A DNA stretch of 64,000 nucleotides, from assembly GCA_037045685.1 (NCBI GenBank), contig JBAOII010000013.1, forward strand, positions 1 to 64,000, written 5' to 3'. Shown here piece after piece: positions 17,274-25,701 of this stretch; position 1 is the first letter of the stretch, and each line of letters begins with the position of its first letter. The translations under genes and the position numbers were made by a program. The notes beneath the pieces are model-generated. The model had not been told where the DNA came from. It did not search any database and saw nothing but the letters and a program-made list of their open reading frames with translations. This stretch comes from Competibacter_A sp037045685. Lineage in GTDB: Bacteria > Pseudomonadota > Gammaproteobacteria > Competibacterales > Competibacteraceae.

Positions 17274-17951
17274 TCAGACCGGTTTGCGCAACAGGGGGGG
17301 CAGTGCCGTGATCGAGTCGATCACCGCGTCCGGCTCGGCTTCGCGGATATCGCGACCGTGGTTGTAGCCGTAAGGCACGCACACCACCGGGCAGCCGGCG
17401 TTGCGGGCCGCGCCCACGTCGTTGAGCGAATCGCCGACCATCAAGCCCCGGTCGATGGGCACGTCCAGGCGTTCGGCGCAGAGCAGCAGGGCATCCGGCG
17501 CGGGTTTGGGGTGGGGGATGCACTCGCCGCCGACCACGGCGGCGAAGAAGTGGCCGATCCCCAGCCGGTCCAGCAAGGGCAGCGCGAATTCGGCCGGCTT
17601 GTTGGTGACGCACGCCATCGGCCAGCCGGCGGCCCGCAGCTCGGCCAGACCGGCGCGGGCGCCGGGATAGAGGCTGCTGTGAACGCTGAGATTTTCGGCG
17701 TAAGCCGCCCGGTACAGCGCCTTGGCGCGGGCGAACAGCTCGGGGCCGGCCCGGCCGGCCATGTCGTTGGTCAGGGCGCGGTGGATCAGGTTGTTCATGC
17801 CGTTGCCGACCCAGGTGCGCACCTGGGCCTCCTCGCGCGCCGGCAAGTCCAGTTGGCGCAGCATGACGTTCACCGCTGCGGTCAGGTCCGGCACGCTGTC
17901 CACCAGCGTGCCATCGAGATCGAAGAAAATCGCGGCGATGTTTTCAAACAT
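17274..17951 (-). CDS. gph: Phosphoglycolate phosphatase
   Basis: This 225-residue HAD phosphatase dephosphorylates 2-phosphoglycolate. Motif I is IFFDLDGTLVDSVPDL, motif II is CVTNKPAEF, the lysine of motif III is in HPKPAPDALL, and motif IV is GLMVGDSLNDVGAARNAG. The helical cap (residues ~15-90) is the Gph type. The ATG at 17951 overlaps the end of rpe by 8 bases, and the frame stays open further into rpe without similarity. The gene is likely co-translated with rpe and followed by trpE after 131 bases. Confidence 0.93.
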   Translation of the reverse strand: MFENIAAIFFDLDGTLVDSVPDLTAAVNVMLRQLDLPAREEAQVRTWVGNGMNNLIHRALTNDMAGRAGPELFARAKALYRAAYAENLSVHSSLYPGARAGLAELRAAGWPMACVTNKPAEFALPLLDRLGIGHFFAAVVGGECIPHPKPAPDALLLCAERLDVPIDRGLMVGDSLNDVGAARNAGCPVVCVPYGYNHGRDIREAEPDAVIDSITALPPLLRKPV

Positions 17952-18630
17952 GAGGTCGGCGGTCGGCCTTGGCGAGTTCGGCGCGCATGGCGGCGAGGGT
18001 GGTTCGGTAATCGGGCGTGTTGAAGATGGCGGAACCGGCGACGAAGGTGTCGGCGCCGGCCTCGGCGATGGCGCGAATGTTGTCGATCTTGACCCCGCCA
18101 TCGACTTCCAGCCGGATCGGGTAACCGCTGTCGTCGATCATTCGCCGGACCTCGCGCAGCTTTTTCAGCGTGCCGTTGATGAAGCTCTGACCGCCGAAGC
18201 CGGGATTGACCGCCATCAGCAGCACCATGTCCACCTTGTCCATGACGTATTTGAGATATTCCAGCGGCGTGGCGGGGTTGAACACCAGACCGGACCGGCA
18301 ACCGCAATCGCGGATGATTTGCAGGCTGCGGTCGATGTGTTCGCTGGCTTCGGGGTGGAAGGTGATGTAGCTGGCGCCGGCGGCGGCGAAGTCGGGAATG
18401 ATCCGGTCCACCGGCTTGACCATCAGGTGGGCGTCGATGGGGGCGGCGACGCCGTGCTTGCGCAGCGCCTCGCAGACGATGGGGCCGACCGTCAGATTGG
18501 GGACGTAATGGTTGTCCATCACGTCGAAATGGACGAGATCGGCCCCCGCCGCCAGAACGGCGTCCACCTCCGCGCCGAGCCGGGCGAAGTCGGCGGAAAG
18601 AATCGAAGGGGCAATCCAATAATCCGGCAT
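17944..18630 (-). CDS. rpe: Ribulose-phosphate 3-epimerase
   Basis: This 228-residue TIM-barrel enzyme interconverts ribulose-5-phosphate and xylulose-5-phosphate in the pentose phosphate pathway. Active-site features are IAPSILSADFARL, the metal and catalytic residues in VHFDVMDNHYVPN, the DAHLMV strand, MAVNPGFGGQSF, and the phosphate-binding LEVDGGVKIDN and VAGSAIF. Length is normal. It overlaps gph by 8 bases. The window also carries a transketolase, which uses the xylulose-5-phosphate product. Confidence 0.96.
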   Translation of the reverse strand: MPDYWIAPSILSADFARLGAEVDAVLAAGADLVHFDVMDNHYVPNLTVGPIVCEALRKHGVAAPIDAHLMVKPVDRIIPDFAAAGASYITFHPEASEHIDRSLQIIRDCGCRSGLVFNPATPLEYLKYVMDKVDMVLLMAVNPGFGGQSFINGTLKKLREVRRMIDDSGYPIRLEVDGGVKIDNIRAIAEAGADTFVAGSAIFNTPDYRTTLAAMRAELAKADRRPHV

Positions 18631-18754
18631 GGTCGATCTCGGAGCGGTCCCGGCGGGTAGCGGATATGAGGCTGGAGCGAGACTTTACCCGAATCGCCGG
18701 GATTTGGACAACGCCGCCAACGGTCGGACTCGCCGCGCCCCGAGGTGCTGACGG

Positions 18755-19294
18755 TCAGCTCAATCGCTGTCGCACGCGCTCCCGAAACTGGGTTGCCGCT
18801 CCCGGATTGGGGATTTCGTCGGCCAAGGCATCGATGGCCGTAGCCAAGTTGGTGACGACGCGAAAATGATCGGCGCAAATCATGTTGGCGATGGGGCCGA
18901 TAAACTCCTTGAGCGTCAGTTCGAGGACGGCTTTGGAGATAGTCGTCAACGGAAGCTGCGAAGGCGCTTGACCGAGCGAGGGCGGCGCGGCCGTGGGGCT
19001 GGCGCCTTCGAGAATGGCCAAAATGTCAGCGGTGGGCGGCAGGCTCATCCGGGCGGGCGGCGCCGCGCTCTCGGCGAAGGCGATGCTGCCGTTTCCCACT
19101 CCGAGCAGGATCGGAACCGCGTCCATCCCCTGCTTTTTTTGAGCCATCAGGGATGTGATCTCGCCCGCTTGCAGGCCAATTTGGCCCAATAGATGGCCGT
19201 TGTCGATGACGTACAGGGTACCGGTGTGTTTTTCCTGGCACAGCTTGCGCAACTGGGCGGCGATGTCCGGGAAGGGCATGGACTGTTGGTACAT
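18755..19294 (-). CDS. Hypothetical PATAN/DUF4388-like protein
   Basis: This 179-residue protein has an N-terminal half (about 8-75: LRKLCQEKHTGTLYVIDNGH, LGQIGLQAGEITSLMAQKK) that resembles the PATAN/DUF4388 domain found in response-regulator partners. The C-terminal part (about 120-175, LTTISKAVLELTLKEFIGPI) is helical and ends near the stop. A Pro/Ala-rich linker separates them. It lies 59 bases downstream of the haem-binding membrane protein on the same strand, so a shared signalling role is plausible. The domain match is from memory of the fold pattern and is tentative. Confidence 0.6.
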   Translation of the reverse strand: MYQQSMPFPDIAAQLRKLCQEKHTGTLYVIDNGHLLGQIGLQAGEITSLMAQKKQGMDAVPILLGVGNGSIAFAESAAPPARMSLPPTADILAILEGASPTAAPPSLGQAPSQLPLTTISKAVLELTLKEFIGPIANMICADHFRVVTNLATAIDALADEIPNPGAATQFRERVRQRLS

Positions 19295-19353
19295 GGCGGT
19301 ATCTCGTGATGCGGGGGGGCGCGGGATGGTTCGCCGCCCCCGCCTGGCGCGTA

Positions 19354-20256
19354 TTACGACAGGGTTTTTTGAAGCCGCCGCATGGCGACCACCACGCTGT
19401 TGCGCAGCAGGTCGATCGCGTGCCGCACATGATCCACTTCGTCGTGACTGCCCGGGTTGTCTTGCAGCGGCAGATCCAGTTCGCCCTGGGCGATCCGCTC
19501 GGTGATCAGTGCCAAGCTTTTCAGTCGCTTGATGATCGCCGTTTGGGTAAAGAGAAAGTTCAGCAGGAACGCCAGCACGATCAAACCGACGGTGAAAGGG
19601 TTGAGGAAGGTCAGAAACACTTCGGCCAAGGTCACATCCGGCAGTTTGACGCTGATGATGCCGCGCACGTCGCCGAGCTTGTAGCCGAAAGCGCGCTTGT
19701 CACCGTATTTGGCGATGACGTCGGCCGGCGCGTCCTTGGGGTCGCCGTGGCATTTCAGGCAGGATTCCTGGACGAAAATCGGCTGGCTGTAACGGTAGAA
19801 GCTTCCCTCAAAAGTATCATTGTGCTTGAGATTTTTATCGGCCTTGAATGCTTGGATGGAGGCGCTTTCAAAGCCGTCCGGCGCGTTGGCCGGGTTGCGG
19901 TACTCATCGCTGGTCACGCGGAAAGTGGCCCGGGTCGCGGTCTTGCTGACCATTTCCGACAATTCGCGCGTGGCCAGCGCCGGATTTTTTGAGTAAAACT
20001 CCAAGGTATTGTCGCTGCTGGCCCGTTTGCCGAGAAAATCCTGGAACTCGGGCGCCAGATGATCGACCCACACTACCCCGGTTTTCGCCACCCACGCCCG
20101 GAAGGCGATCACCTGTTCGGCCGACGCTATCGCTTCGTTGCGCAACTGGTTGGTCTTGAGCGTGTAAATGCCGATGAAAAGCCCGCCGACGATCAGGGCC
20201 AGCGTCGTGGCAAAAATCAGGGAAAATTTGAATTGAATACTCCACTTGGAAAACAT
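19354..20256 (-). CDS. Membrane haem-binding sensor, Tll0287-like domain plus HAMP
   Basis: This 300-residue protein has an N-terminal membrane span (~12-33), a periplasmic domain with one c-type haem motif (SCLKCHG, CxxCH) followed by KYGDKRAFGYKLGDVRGIISV as in Tll0287/DUF3365 sensors, a second span (FTVGLIVLAFLLNFLF), and a HAMP-like linker (IIKRLKSLALITERIAQGELDLPL) to a short cytoplasmic helix. No kinase, GGDEF or methyl-accepting output is attached, so a partner is needed; the adjacent PATAN-like protein is a candidate. The ATG at 20256 has GAGGAA 8 bases upstream. Redox or gas sensing is inferred from the haem motif. Confidence 0.82.
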   Translation of the reverse strand: MFSKWSIQFKFSLIFATTLALIVGGLFIGIYTLKTNQLRNEAIASAEQVIAFRAWVAKTGVVWVDHLAPEFQDFLGKRASSDNTLEFYSKNPALATRELSEMVSKTATRATFRVTSDEYRNPANAPDGFESASIQAFKADKNLKHNDTFEGSFYRYSQPIFVQESCLKCHGDPKDAPADVIAKYGDKRAFGYKLGDVRGIISVKLPDVTLAEVFLTFLNPFTVGLIVLAFLLNFLFTQTAIIKRLKSLALITERIAQGELDLPLQDNPGSHDEVDHVRHAIDLLRNSVVVAMRRLQKTLS

Positions 20257-20453
20257 GCTAGCGATTCCTCGGAAATTTAAATTATTTTTGAAAATCAATC
20301 GTATTCTTGCCTGATCGGTCGCCCGGTCAGCCAATGGTCGGAACAATAACAAGAAATTTTAAGCATATTATGTACCGGTAATGGTTTTATCGTCTTTATA
20401 TGTTTATGGCGATACCGATGATGGGGGCAGCGGCGATATGCCGGTGGTAGGCG

Positions 20454-21317
20454 CTATGGCGCGCGATCCGCCGAGAAAAATGGCGCCAAAACGCTGGCGC
20501 AGGGTTCGGGATCTTCCAGGTGGGGATGGTGTCCGCCGGGCAGGACGCGCACCGTCAGATCGGCGATGCGGGCGTAGCGTTCCCGCATGTAGGCCCGCTT
20601 GACCAGATAGCCGTCCGCGCCGCAGATCAGCAGCGCGGGCGCTTGGATGCGCTCCATGTAGGCGAGGGTTTGCGGCTCGCTCAGATACGAGGGCGACACG
20701 AACCGCAGCCGGGGATCGGTGCGCCAGCCGAAGCCCGCGCCGACCGGCCGGATGCTGCGGCCGACCAGAATCGAGGCCGCCGTCCAGGACAGGCCGCCGG
20801 CCTCGCAGCGCGCCTGGATCGCGGCTTCGATATTCGGGTAGATCGGCGAGCCGTCGCGGGTTCTGCGGGAGAGAGCGCCCATCTTGGCGATGGCTTTGCG
20901 CAGGTTGGTCGGGCCGTCGGCGGGATCGCTGGTCGGCGGTCCCAAGCCTTCGATCATGGCGACCCGAGTGATCCGCTCCGGCAGGATCGCGGCCGTGAAG
21001 CTGACGATGCCGCCGCCCAGGGAATGGCCGAGCAGGGCGAAGCGCTCCCAGCCCAGCGCGTCGGCGGCGGCCACCACGTCGGGAATGTAATCGACGAAAT
21101 GGTAGTGAATCCCCGGAGGCCGGGAGTCGGAGTGGCCGTGACCCGGCAGATCGAGGGCCACCAGCCGCGCCTCGGGCAGCAGCGGCGCCAGGGCGTCGAA
21201 GCTGGCGGCGTTGTCGAGCCAGCCGTGCAGGGCCAGGACCGGAACGCCGTCCGGCGGCCCCCAGACCCGCGCCGCCAGCCGCAGATAGGGCGTCCGCAGC
21301 TCCAGTTCCGCCGGCAT
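20454..21317 (-). CDS. Alpha/beta hydrolase
   Basis: This 287-residue alpha/beta-fold hydrolase carries the oxyanion region ALHGWLDNAASFD, the nucleophile elbow LLGHSLGGGIVS (Ser ~96), a late acidic residue in LLICGADGYLV, and the catalytic His in LPGGHHPHLED. The layout resembles serine-hydrolase-like proteins of the epoxide hydrolase/esterase group. The substrate is unknown. It begins 12 bases after the monooxygenase-fold gene and is probably in one transcript with it and perhaps with ubiC-ubiA. Confidence 0.87.
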   Translation of the reverse strand: MPAELELRTPYLRLAARVWGPPDGVPVLALHGWLDNAASFDALAPLLPEARLVALDLPGHGHSDSRPPGIHYHFVDYIPDVVAAADALGWERFALLGHSLGGGIVSFTAAILPERITRVAMIEGLGPPTSDPADGPTNLRKAIAKMGALSRRTRDGSPIYPNIEAAIQARCEAGGLSWTAASILVGRSIRPVGAGFGWRTDPRLRFVSPSYLSEPQTLAYMERIQAPALLICGADGYLVKRAYMRERYARIADLTVRVLPGGHHPHLEDPEPCASVLAPFFSADRAP

Positions 21318-21329
21318 CGGCGCCGCGTC

Positions 21330-21653
21330 TCAAGCGCCCGGCGGATAATCCCAGCCCGCGTCGGCCGGGAACCGGTTGGCGTATTTCACGCTGCTGCGCG
21401 GCTCGGCCATCATCTCGGCCACCGCATCGCGCCAGCGGGCGTAATGGGCGGTTTCCTTGTGCTGGGCGGTGGCTTCGACCGTGCGGTAGACCTCGACCAG
21501 CACGAAGCGGGTCGGGTCGTCGGCCTGCTGGATGACATCGAAGCGGGCGATGCCGGGTTCCAGGATGCTGTTGCGAGCGTTTTCCAGCGAGGCGGCTTCG
21601 AACGCCGCGACGCATTCCGGTTTGACGTGAACGAAGACGTGGACGATCAGCAT
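21330..21653 (-). CDS. Antibiotic-biosynthesis-monooxygenase (ABM) fold protein
   Basis: This 107-residue protein has the dimeric ferredoxin-like ABM fold: an opening strand MLIVHVFVHVKPECVAAFEA, the core segment ARNSILEPGIARFDVIQQAD, the strand TRFVLVEVYRTVEA, and the His-containing helix HKETAHYARWRDAVAEMM. The pattern resembles YgiN/LsrG-type quinol monooxygenases or isomerases. Its position beside the ubiquinone genes fits a quinone-related role, but that is only context. Confidence 0.82.
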   Translation of the reverse strand: MLIVHVFVHVKPECVAAFEAASLENARNSILEPGIARFDVIQQADDPTRFVLVEVYRTVEATAQHKETAHYARWRDAVAEMMAEPRSSVKYANRFPADAGWDYPPGA

Positions 21654-21699
21654 GAGGTTTCCTCCCTTGGCGAAAACGTCCTCTCCCTTTTCCTGCCCG

Positions 21700-21732
21700 C
21701 TCTCTCCTGGGGAGAGGGGCCGGGGGCGAGGG
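21700..21732 (+). repeat. REP-like hairpin repeat, copy 3
   Basis: CTCTCTCC pairs with GGAGAGG and the copy ends with the same one-sided tail CGGGGGCGAGGG as the others. It lies between the ubiA stop and the ABM-fold gene, in the same orientation as copies 1, 2 and 4. Confidence 0.6.
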
Positions 21733-21756
21733 AAAGAGGGGTTGGACCGAGAACGT

Positions 21757-22638
21757 TCAGGGCGGGCTACCGGGCAGATAATCCAGCAGCAGGCCGCAGA
21801 AAACGATCAGCCCGAAGCCGTTGTTGCTGAGAAACGCCTTGAAGCACTCGGCCGGTTCGCGGTCGCGGATCAGATATTGCTGGTACAGCGCGAACCACGC
21901 CGCCGCGAACACGGCGAGATAATAAATCCAGCCGCGGTCGGCGAGTAGCCCGACCAGGGCGAGCACGGCCAGCAGCAGCAGTTGCAGGGAGCCGATGATG
22001 CGTTTATCCCGCTCGCCGAACAGGATGGCGGTGGATTTGACCCCGATCTTGAGGTCGTCTTCCCGGTCCACCATGGCGTACTGCGTGTCGTAAACCGCCG
22101 ACCAGAGCACGTTGGCGAAGAACAGCAACCAAGCGATGGGCGGCAGCGTGTCGGTCACCGCCGCGTAAGCCATCGGGATGCCCCAGCCGAACGCGGCGCC
22201 GAGATGGAATTGCGGAAAGTGATGGAGCCGTTTCATCAGCGGGTAAGTGATCGCCAGCGCCAGACCGACGAACGAGAGTTGCACGGTCAGCGCGTTCTGG
22301 GTGAGCACCAGGGCGAAGGCCAGCAGACACAGCACCAGCGCGAGGCCGACCGCTTCGCCCAGACGGACCCGGCCCGCCGCCAGCGGCCGGTCGCGGGTGC
22401 GGGCGACGTGCGGATCGAAGTCGCGGTCGGCGATGTCGTTCATGACGCACCCGGCCGAGCGCATCAGCGCCACGCCCAGCACGAAAACGAGGACGGCGCC
22501 GCGCGGCGGGTGGCCGTTTCCGGCGAGCCAAAGCGCCCACAAGGTCGGCCACAACAGCAGATAGATGCCGATGGGGCGGTGCAGGCGCATCAGCAGGGCG
22601 TATTCGCGCAGGCGATTTTCAAAGCGTTCGATGTTCAT
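21757..22638 (-). CDS. ubiA: 4-hydroxybenzoate polyprenyltransferase
   Basis: This 293-residue membrane enzyme attaches the polyprenyl chain to 4-hydroxybenzoate in ubiquinone synthesis. Both Asp-rich motifs that bind the prenyl diphosphate through Mg are present: CVMNDIADRDFDPHVARTRD and YAMVDREDDLKIGVKS. Seven to nine hydrophobic segments are visible. Its ATG overlaps the ubiC stop by 4 bases, so it is translated with ubiC, which makes its substrate. Confidence 0.95.
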   Translation of the reverse strand: MNIERFENRLREYALLMRLHRPIGIYLLLWPTLWALWLAGNGHPPRGAVLVFVLGVALMRSAGCVMNDIADRDFDPHVARTRDRPLAAGRVRLGEAVGLALVLCLLAFALVLTQNALTVQLSFVGLALAITYPLMKRLHHFPQFHLGAAFGWGIPMAYAAVTDTLPPIAWLLFFANVLWSAVYDTQYAMVDREDDLKIGVKSTAILFGERDKRIIGSLQLLLLAVLALVGLLADRGWIYYLAVFAAAWFALYQQYLIRDREPAECFKAFLSNNGFGLIVFCGLLLDYLPGSPP

Positions 22639-23237
22639 GGCGAAGGCAAATCCGTTCGGCGACCGGCGGGGGATACCGGCAGTTCGGGTAGAAAAATCTC
22701 GGATACCAGCAACGGGTTATCGTCTATAAGAAAGATCGAGCGCCGGCCCCAGATCGTATCCGGCGGCTCGGCGAAACCGGCGAACGCCCGCCGGTGCAGG
22801 CGCTGGCCGGCCACGATGCGGGCGATTTCGACCGGGCCGCGCCGCACGCGGGGATCGGCGAACAGCACCGCTCCCAAGGGTTTCGCGCCCAGTTGGGTCA
22901 ACCGGCGGCCCCGCCCGCGCAAGGTCCGCGCCGGAATCAGGGTGCGGGCGAACACCCAGGGCCGCTCGTCGCACAGCAGATGGACCTCGCGGGTCCAAGC
23001 CCAGGCATCCGGGCGCAGCTTGAGAGCGCGCGCCTCGTCGCGGTCGGGGCGAGCCCAACCCTGGCCCAGGACCCGAACGCGGAATCGGCCCGCGCAGGCG
23101 AGGCGCAAGCGCCGGGTCAACGATCCGGCGTCGAACAGCCAGAGGGACAGGCCGGCGGGCGCGTCGCTCGGGAACAGCCGCGAGGGGGGGTGCCAGCGAG
23201 GAGACGGGACGGATGAATGGCGGCGGTCGGCGTGCAA
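22635..23237 (-). CDS. ubiC: Chorismate pyruvate-lyase
   Basis: This 200-residue protein matches UbiC, which splits chorismate into 4-hydroxybenzoate and pyruvate. Family segments are VLGQGWARPDRDEARALKL, AWTREVHLLCDERPWVFART, the LTQLGAKPLGAVLFADP stretch, and the C-terminal IWGRRSIFLIDDNPLLVSEIFLP. The overlapping ubiA downstream strongly supports the call. The N-terminal ~20 residues (HADRRHSSVPSPRWHPPSR) are atypical, so the true start may lie slightly downstream. Confidence 0.9.
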   Translation of the reverse strand: MHADRRHSSVPSPRWHPPSRLFPSDAPAGLSLWLFDAGSLTRRLRLACAGRFRVRVLGQGWARPDRDEARALKLRPDAWAWTREVHLLCDERPWVFARTLIPARTLRGRGRRLTQLGAKPLGAVLFADPRVRRGPVEIARIVAGQRLHRRAFAGFAEPPDTIWGRRSIFLIDDNPLLVSEIFLPELPVSPAGRRTDLPSP

Positions 23238-23569
23238 GAGGGTTATTTTTAGTTGCGTTATCGGAGTTCGCGAAAACGCTAATTATGGCACGATTGCCGG
23301 GCCTCGGGGGAATCGAGCGAGCGTCGGCGGCGACCGTGGCCGCGATCGGGTGCGCGGTTTTTTCGGGTCAGCGGCCGGGCGGCCACCGCTCGTATCAAAC
23401 TTGTTCATACTGGATTCAGGCCGCGTTTGCTTCAATTCGGGCAAGCTCTGGGTGATCGGTTCCTCACGGGCGATTCAAACGCTTACAACGGATTTTCAGA
23501 CGCGGCGCGGCGCCCCGCAGCGGTCGGAAACGATGCGCGGCACTGCGGGCGTTATCTGCGAGGTGTCGC
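23238..23569. other. Intergenic region between divergent genes, no gene
   Basis: These 332 bases separate ubiC (minus) from the DUF6600 gene (plus) and should hold both promoters. The first ~60 bases near ubiC are AT-rich. I could not pick convincing -35/-10 pairs or operators, and no open frame here has recognisable similarity. Confidence 0.4.
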
Positions 23570-25529
23570 ATGAAAGCGAAGATAGGGCTGGCGCTGGCCG
23601 TCGCCGCGCTGTTGATGAACGCCGGATTCGATCCGGCCGGCTCGCCGCGCCTGAGCGTGTTGGGCGGAGCGGTGGCGCATGCCGGGGTCCGCGTCGATTT
23701 CGGCTTTTTCTACGACGAGCTGGCGCCTTACGGCGACTGGCGGCGGGTCGAACCCCATGGCTGGGTCTGGTATCCCGACGTGGAGGGGGATTGGCGGCCC
23801 TATACCGTGGGCTACTGGGTGTTCACCGACGATTACGGTTGGACCTGGATAGCCGAGGACCCTTGGGGCTCGATTCCTTTTCACTACGGCCGCTGGTTTT
23901 ACGACGATGACTACGGCCGCTGGGCCTGGGTCCCCGGCACGGAGTGGGGGCCGGCGTGGGTCGGCTGGCGCGGCGGCGGCGGCTATATCGGTTGGGCGCC
24001 GCTACCGCCGGAAGCGCGGTTCGAGCCGAGCGTCGGCTTCGCGCCGTCCGATCCCGATTTCGGCGGCGGTTGGAATTCCTGGTGTTTCGTGCCGACCGCG
24101 CGCTTTCTCAGCCCGCGCATCGAACGGGTCATCGTGCCGCGCCCCCGCAACGTCACCCTGATCAGAAACACCGTCAACATCACGCGCTACACCGTGATCG
24201 ACCGGCGAGTGGTGAATCGCAGCATCGATCTCGGGCGCTTCGAGGGCGAAACCCGGACCCGCGTGGCGCGTTATCGGGTGGATGAAATCGACCGGCCGGT
24301 GCGGCGAGGGACGCCGGTGCGAAACGGGCGAGTGGTCCTGTTTCGGCCTCAAGTCGTTGGGACGGCGGTAGCTCCGCCGCCCACGGTCCGGCCACCCCGC
24401 CCGGGCGCTCCACGCGACCACCGCCCCGAGCGTCAAATTCCGGGTACGGCTCCGTGGGAACACCGGACCGGTGATCGGGATCAGGACCGGCGAGATCGCG
24501 GGGAATGGCCGGAAGCGGATCGGCACTCCCCGAACGGTCCTCGCGCTGTCGAGTTCGAAGGGCGGGACGGCCAGCGCCCGCCGGTGGAACAGGAGCGCCA
24601 CAGGCAGCGACCGGGGGCGGAGCAACGGACCTCGGAAGAGCAACGCCAAGAGGCTGAGAAAGAACGAGCCAGGCGATGGGCCGAACGGGAGCAACGACAG
24701 CAAACCGAGCAGGACCAAGCCCGGCAACGAACCGACCAGGAACGCGCCCAGCAGCAGACCGAACGCGAGCAAGCCCGCCAGCGAGCCGTTCAACAGCAGC
24801 AGCAAACGGAGCAGCAGGAACAAGCTCGACAGCGGGAACAGGAGAAGGTCCAGCGCCAAGCCGAACGCGAACAGGCCCGCCAGCAGCAGAGGGAGCAAGA
24901 GCGCGCCCAGCGCCAAGCAGAGCGGGAACAGGCCCGGCAACAGCAGCAACAGACGGAGCAGAACCAAACCCGGCAACGAACCGAACAGGAGCGCGCCCAG
25001 CAGCCAGGCCGAACGCGACCAAGCCCGCCAGCAACAGCAGCGAGCGGAGCAAGAACGCGCTCAGAAGCAGGCCGAACAGGCCCGGCAGCAACAGCAGGTG
25101 GAGCAGGAACAAGCTCGGCGGCAGGAACAGGCCCGGCAGCGAGCGGAGCAGGAACGCGCTCAGAAGCAGGCCGAACAGGCTCGCCAACAACAGCAACAGC
25201 AGCAGGTGGAGCAGGAACAAACTCGGCAGCGAGCGGAGCAGGAGCGCGCCCAACGGCAGGCCGAACGAGAGGCCCAACGGCAGGCCGAGCGGGAATCTCA
25301 ACGGCAGGCGGAACAAGCGCGGCGGCAAGCTGAGCGGCAGGCGGAACGGGAAGCGCAGCGCCAAGCCGAGCAGGCCCAGCGCCAAGCCGAGCGGGAGCAG
25401 GCCCGACAGCAGGCCGTCCAGCAACAGCAGCAGCAACGACAGCAACAGGCCGAGCAAGAGCGCCAGAGACGGCGGAATCTGCCGGAGTGCAAGAGCTTGC
25501 CGCCAGGGCAACAGCAGGAGTGTCGCTGA
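23570..25529 (+). CDS. Secreted DUF6600 (YXWGXW-type) protein with long Q/E/R/A-rich tail, frameshifted
   Basis: A signal peptide (MKAKIGLALAVAALLMNA) leads into a Trp/Tyr/Gly-rich DUF6600 domain (about residues 45-150: APYGDWRRVEPHGWVWYP, GYWVFTDDYGWTWIAEDPWG, WAWVPGTEWGPAWVGW). A Pro/Arg linker follows. From about residue 330 the protein is a low-complexity tail of Gln, Glu, Arg and Ala (QAEREQARQQQ-type words), probably one long helix or coiled coil. Near 25004-25005 an extra C breaks the frame; removing it continues the same composition to the end RRRNLPECKSLPPGQQQECR. The repaired protein is about 652 residues. Function is unknown; the tail suggests an extended envelope-spanning or surface structure. 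Confidence 0.78.
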
Positions 25530-25540
25530 TCGATCAGCGG

Positions 25541-25568
25541 GCCGGGCGGCTTCGGCGAGCCGCCCGGC
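25541..25568 (+). terminator. Strong hairpin downstream of the DUF6600 gene
   Basis: A 10-base stem (GCCGGGCGGC with its exact complement) closes an 8-base loop 12 bases after the stop codon. No T-run follows, so it is a stable 3' hairpin rather than a textbook intrinsic terminator. Confidence 0.5.
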
Positions 25569-25701
25569 TCAATCTGCCCTAAGCCAACAGTTTCGGTCTG
25601 ATAACCGCCCTGAATCGGATCGGATAGCGTCTGGGCGCGGATTTCGGCATCATTGTTCGCTATTCGACCGAAATCAGGCTCTTTCGCCGCAGGCTCCGAG
25701 A

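Noticed and set aside
23570..25529. Long minus-strand Leu-rich frames opposite the Gln/Glu/Arg tail
   Set aside because: They are the mirror of CAG/GAG-rich codons in a low-complexity coding tract and have no domain features.
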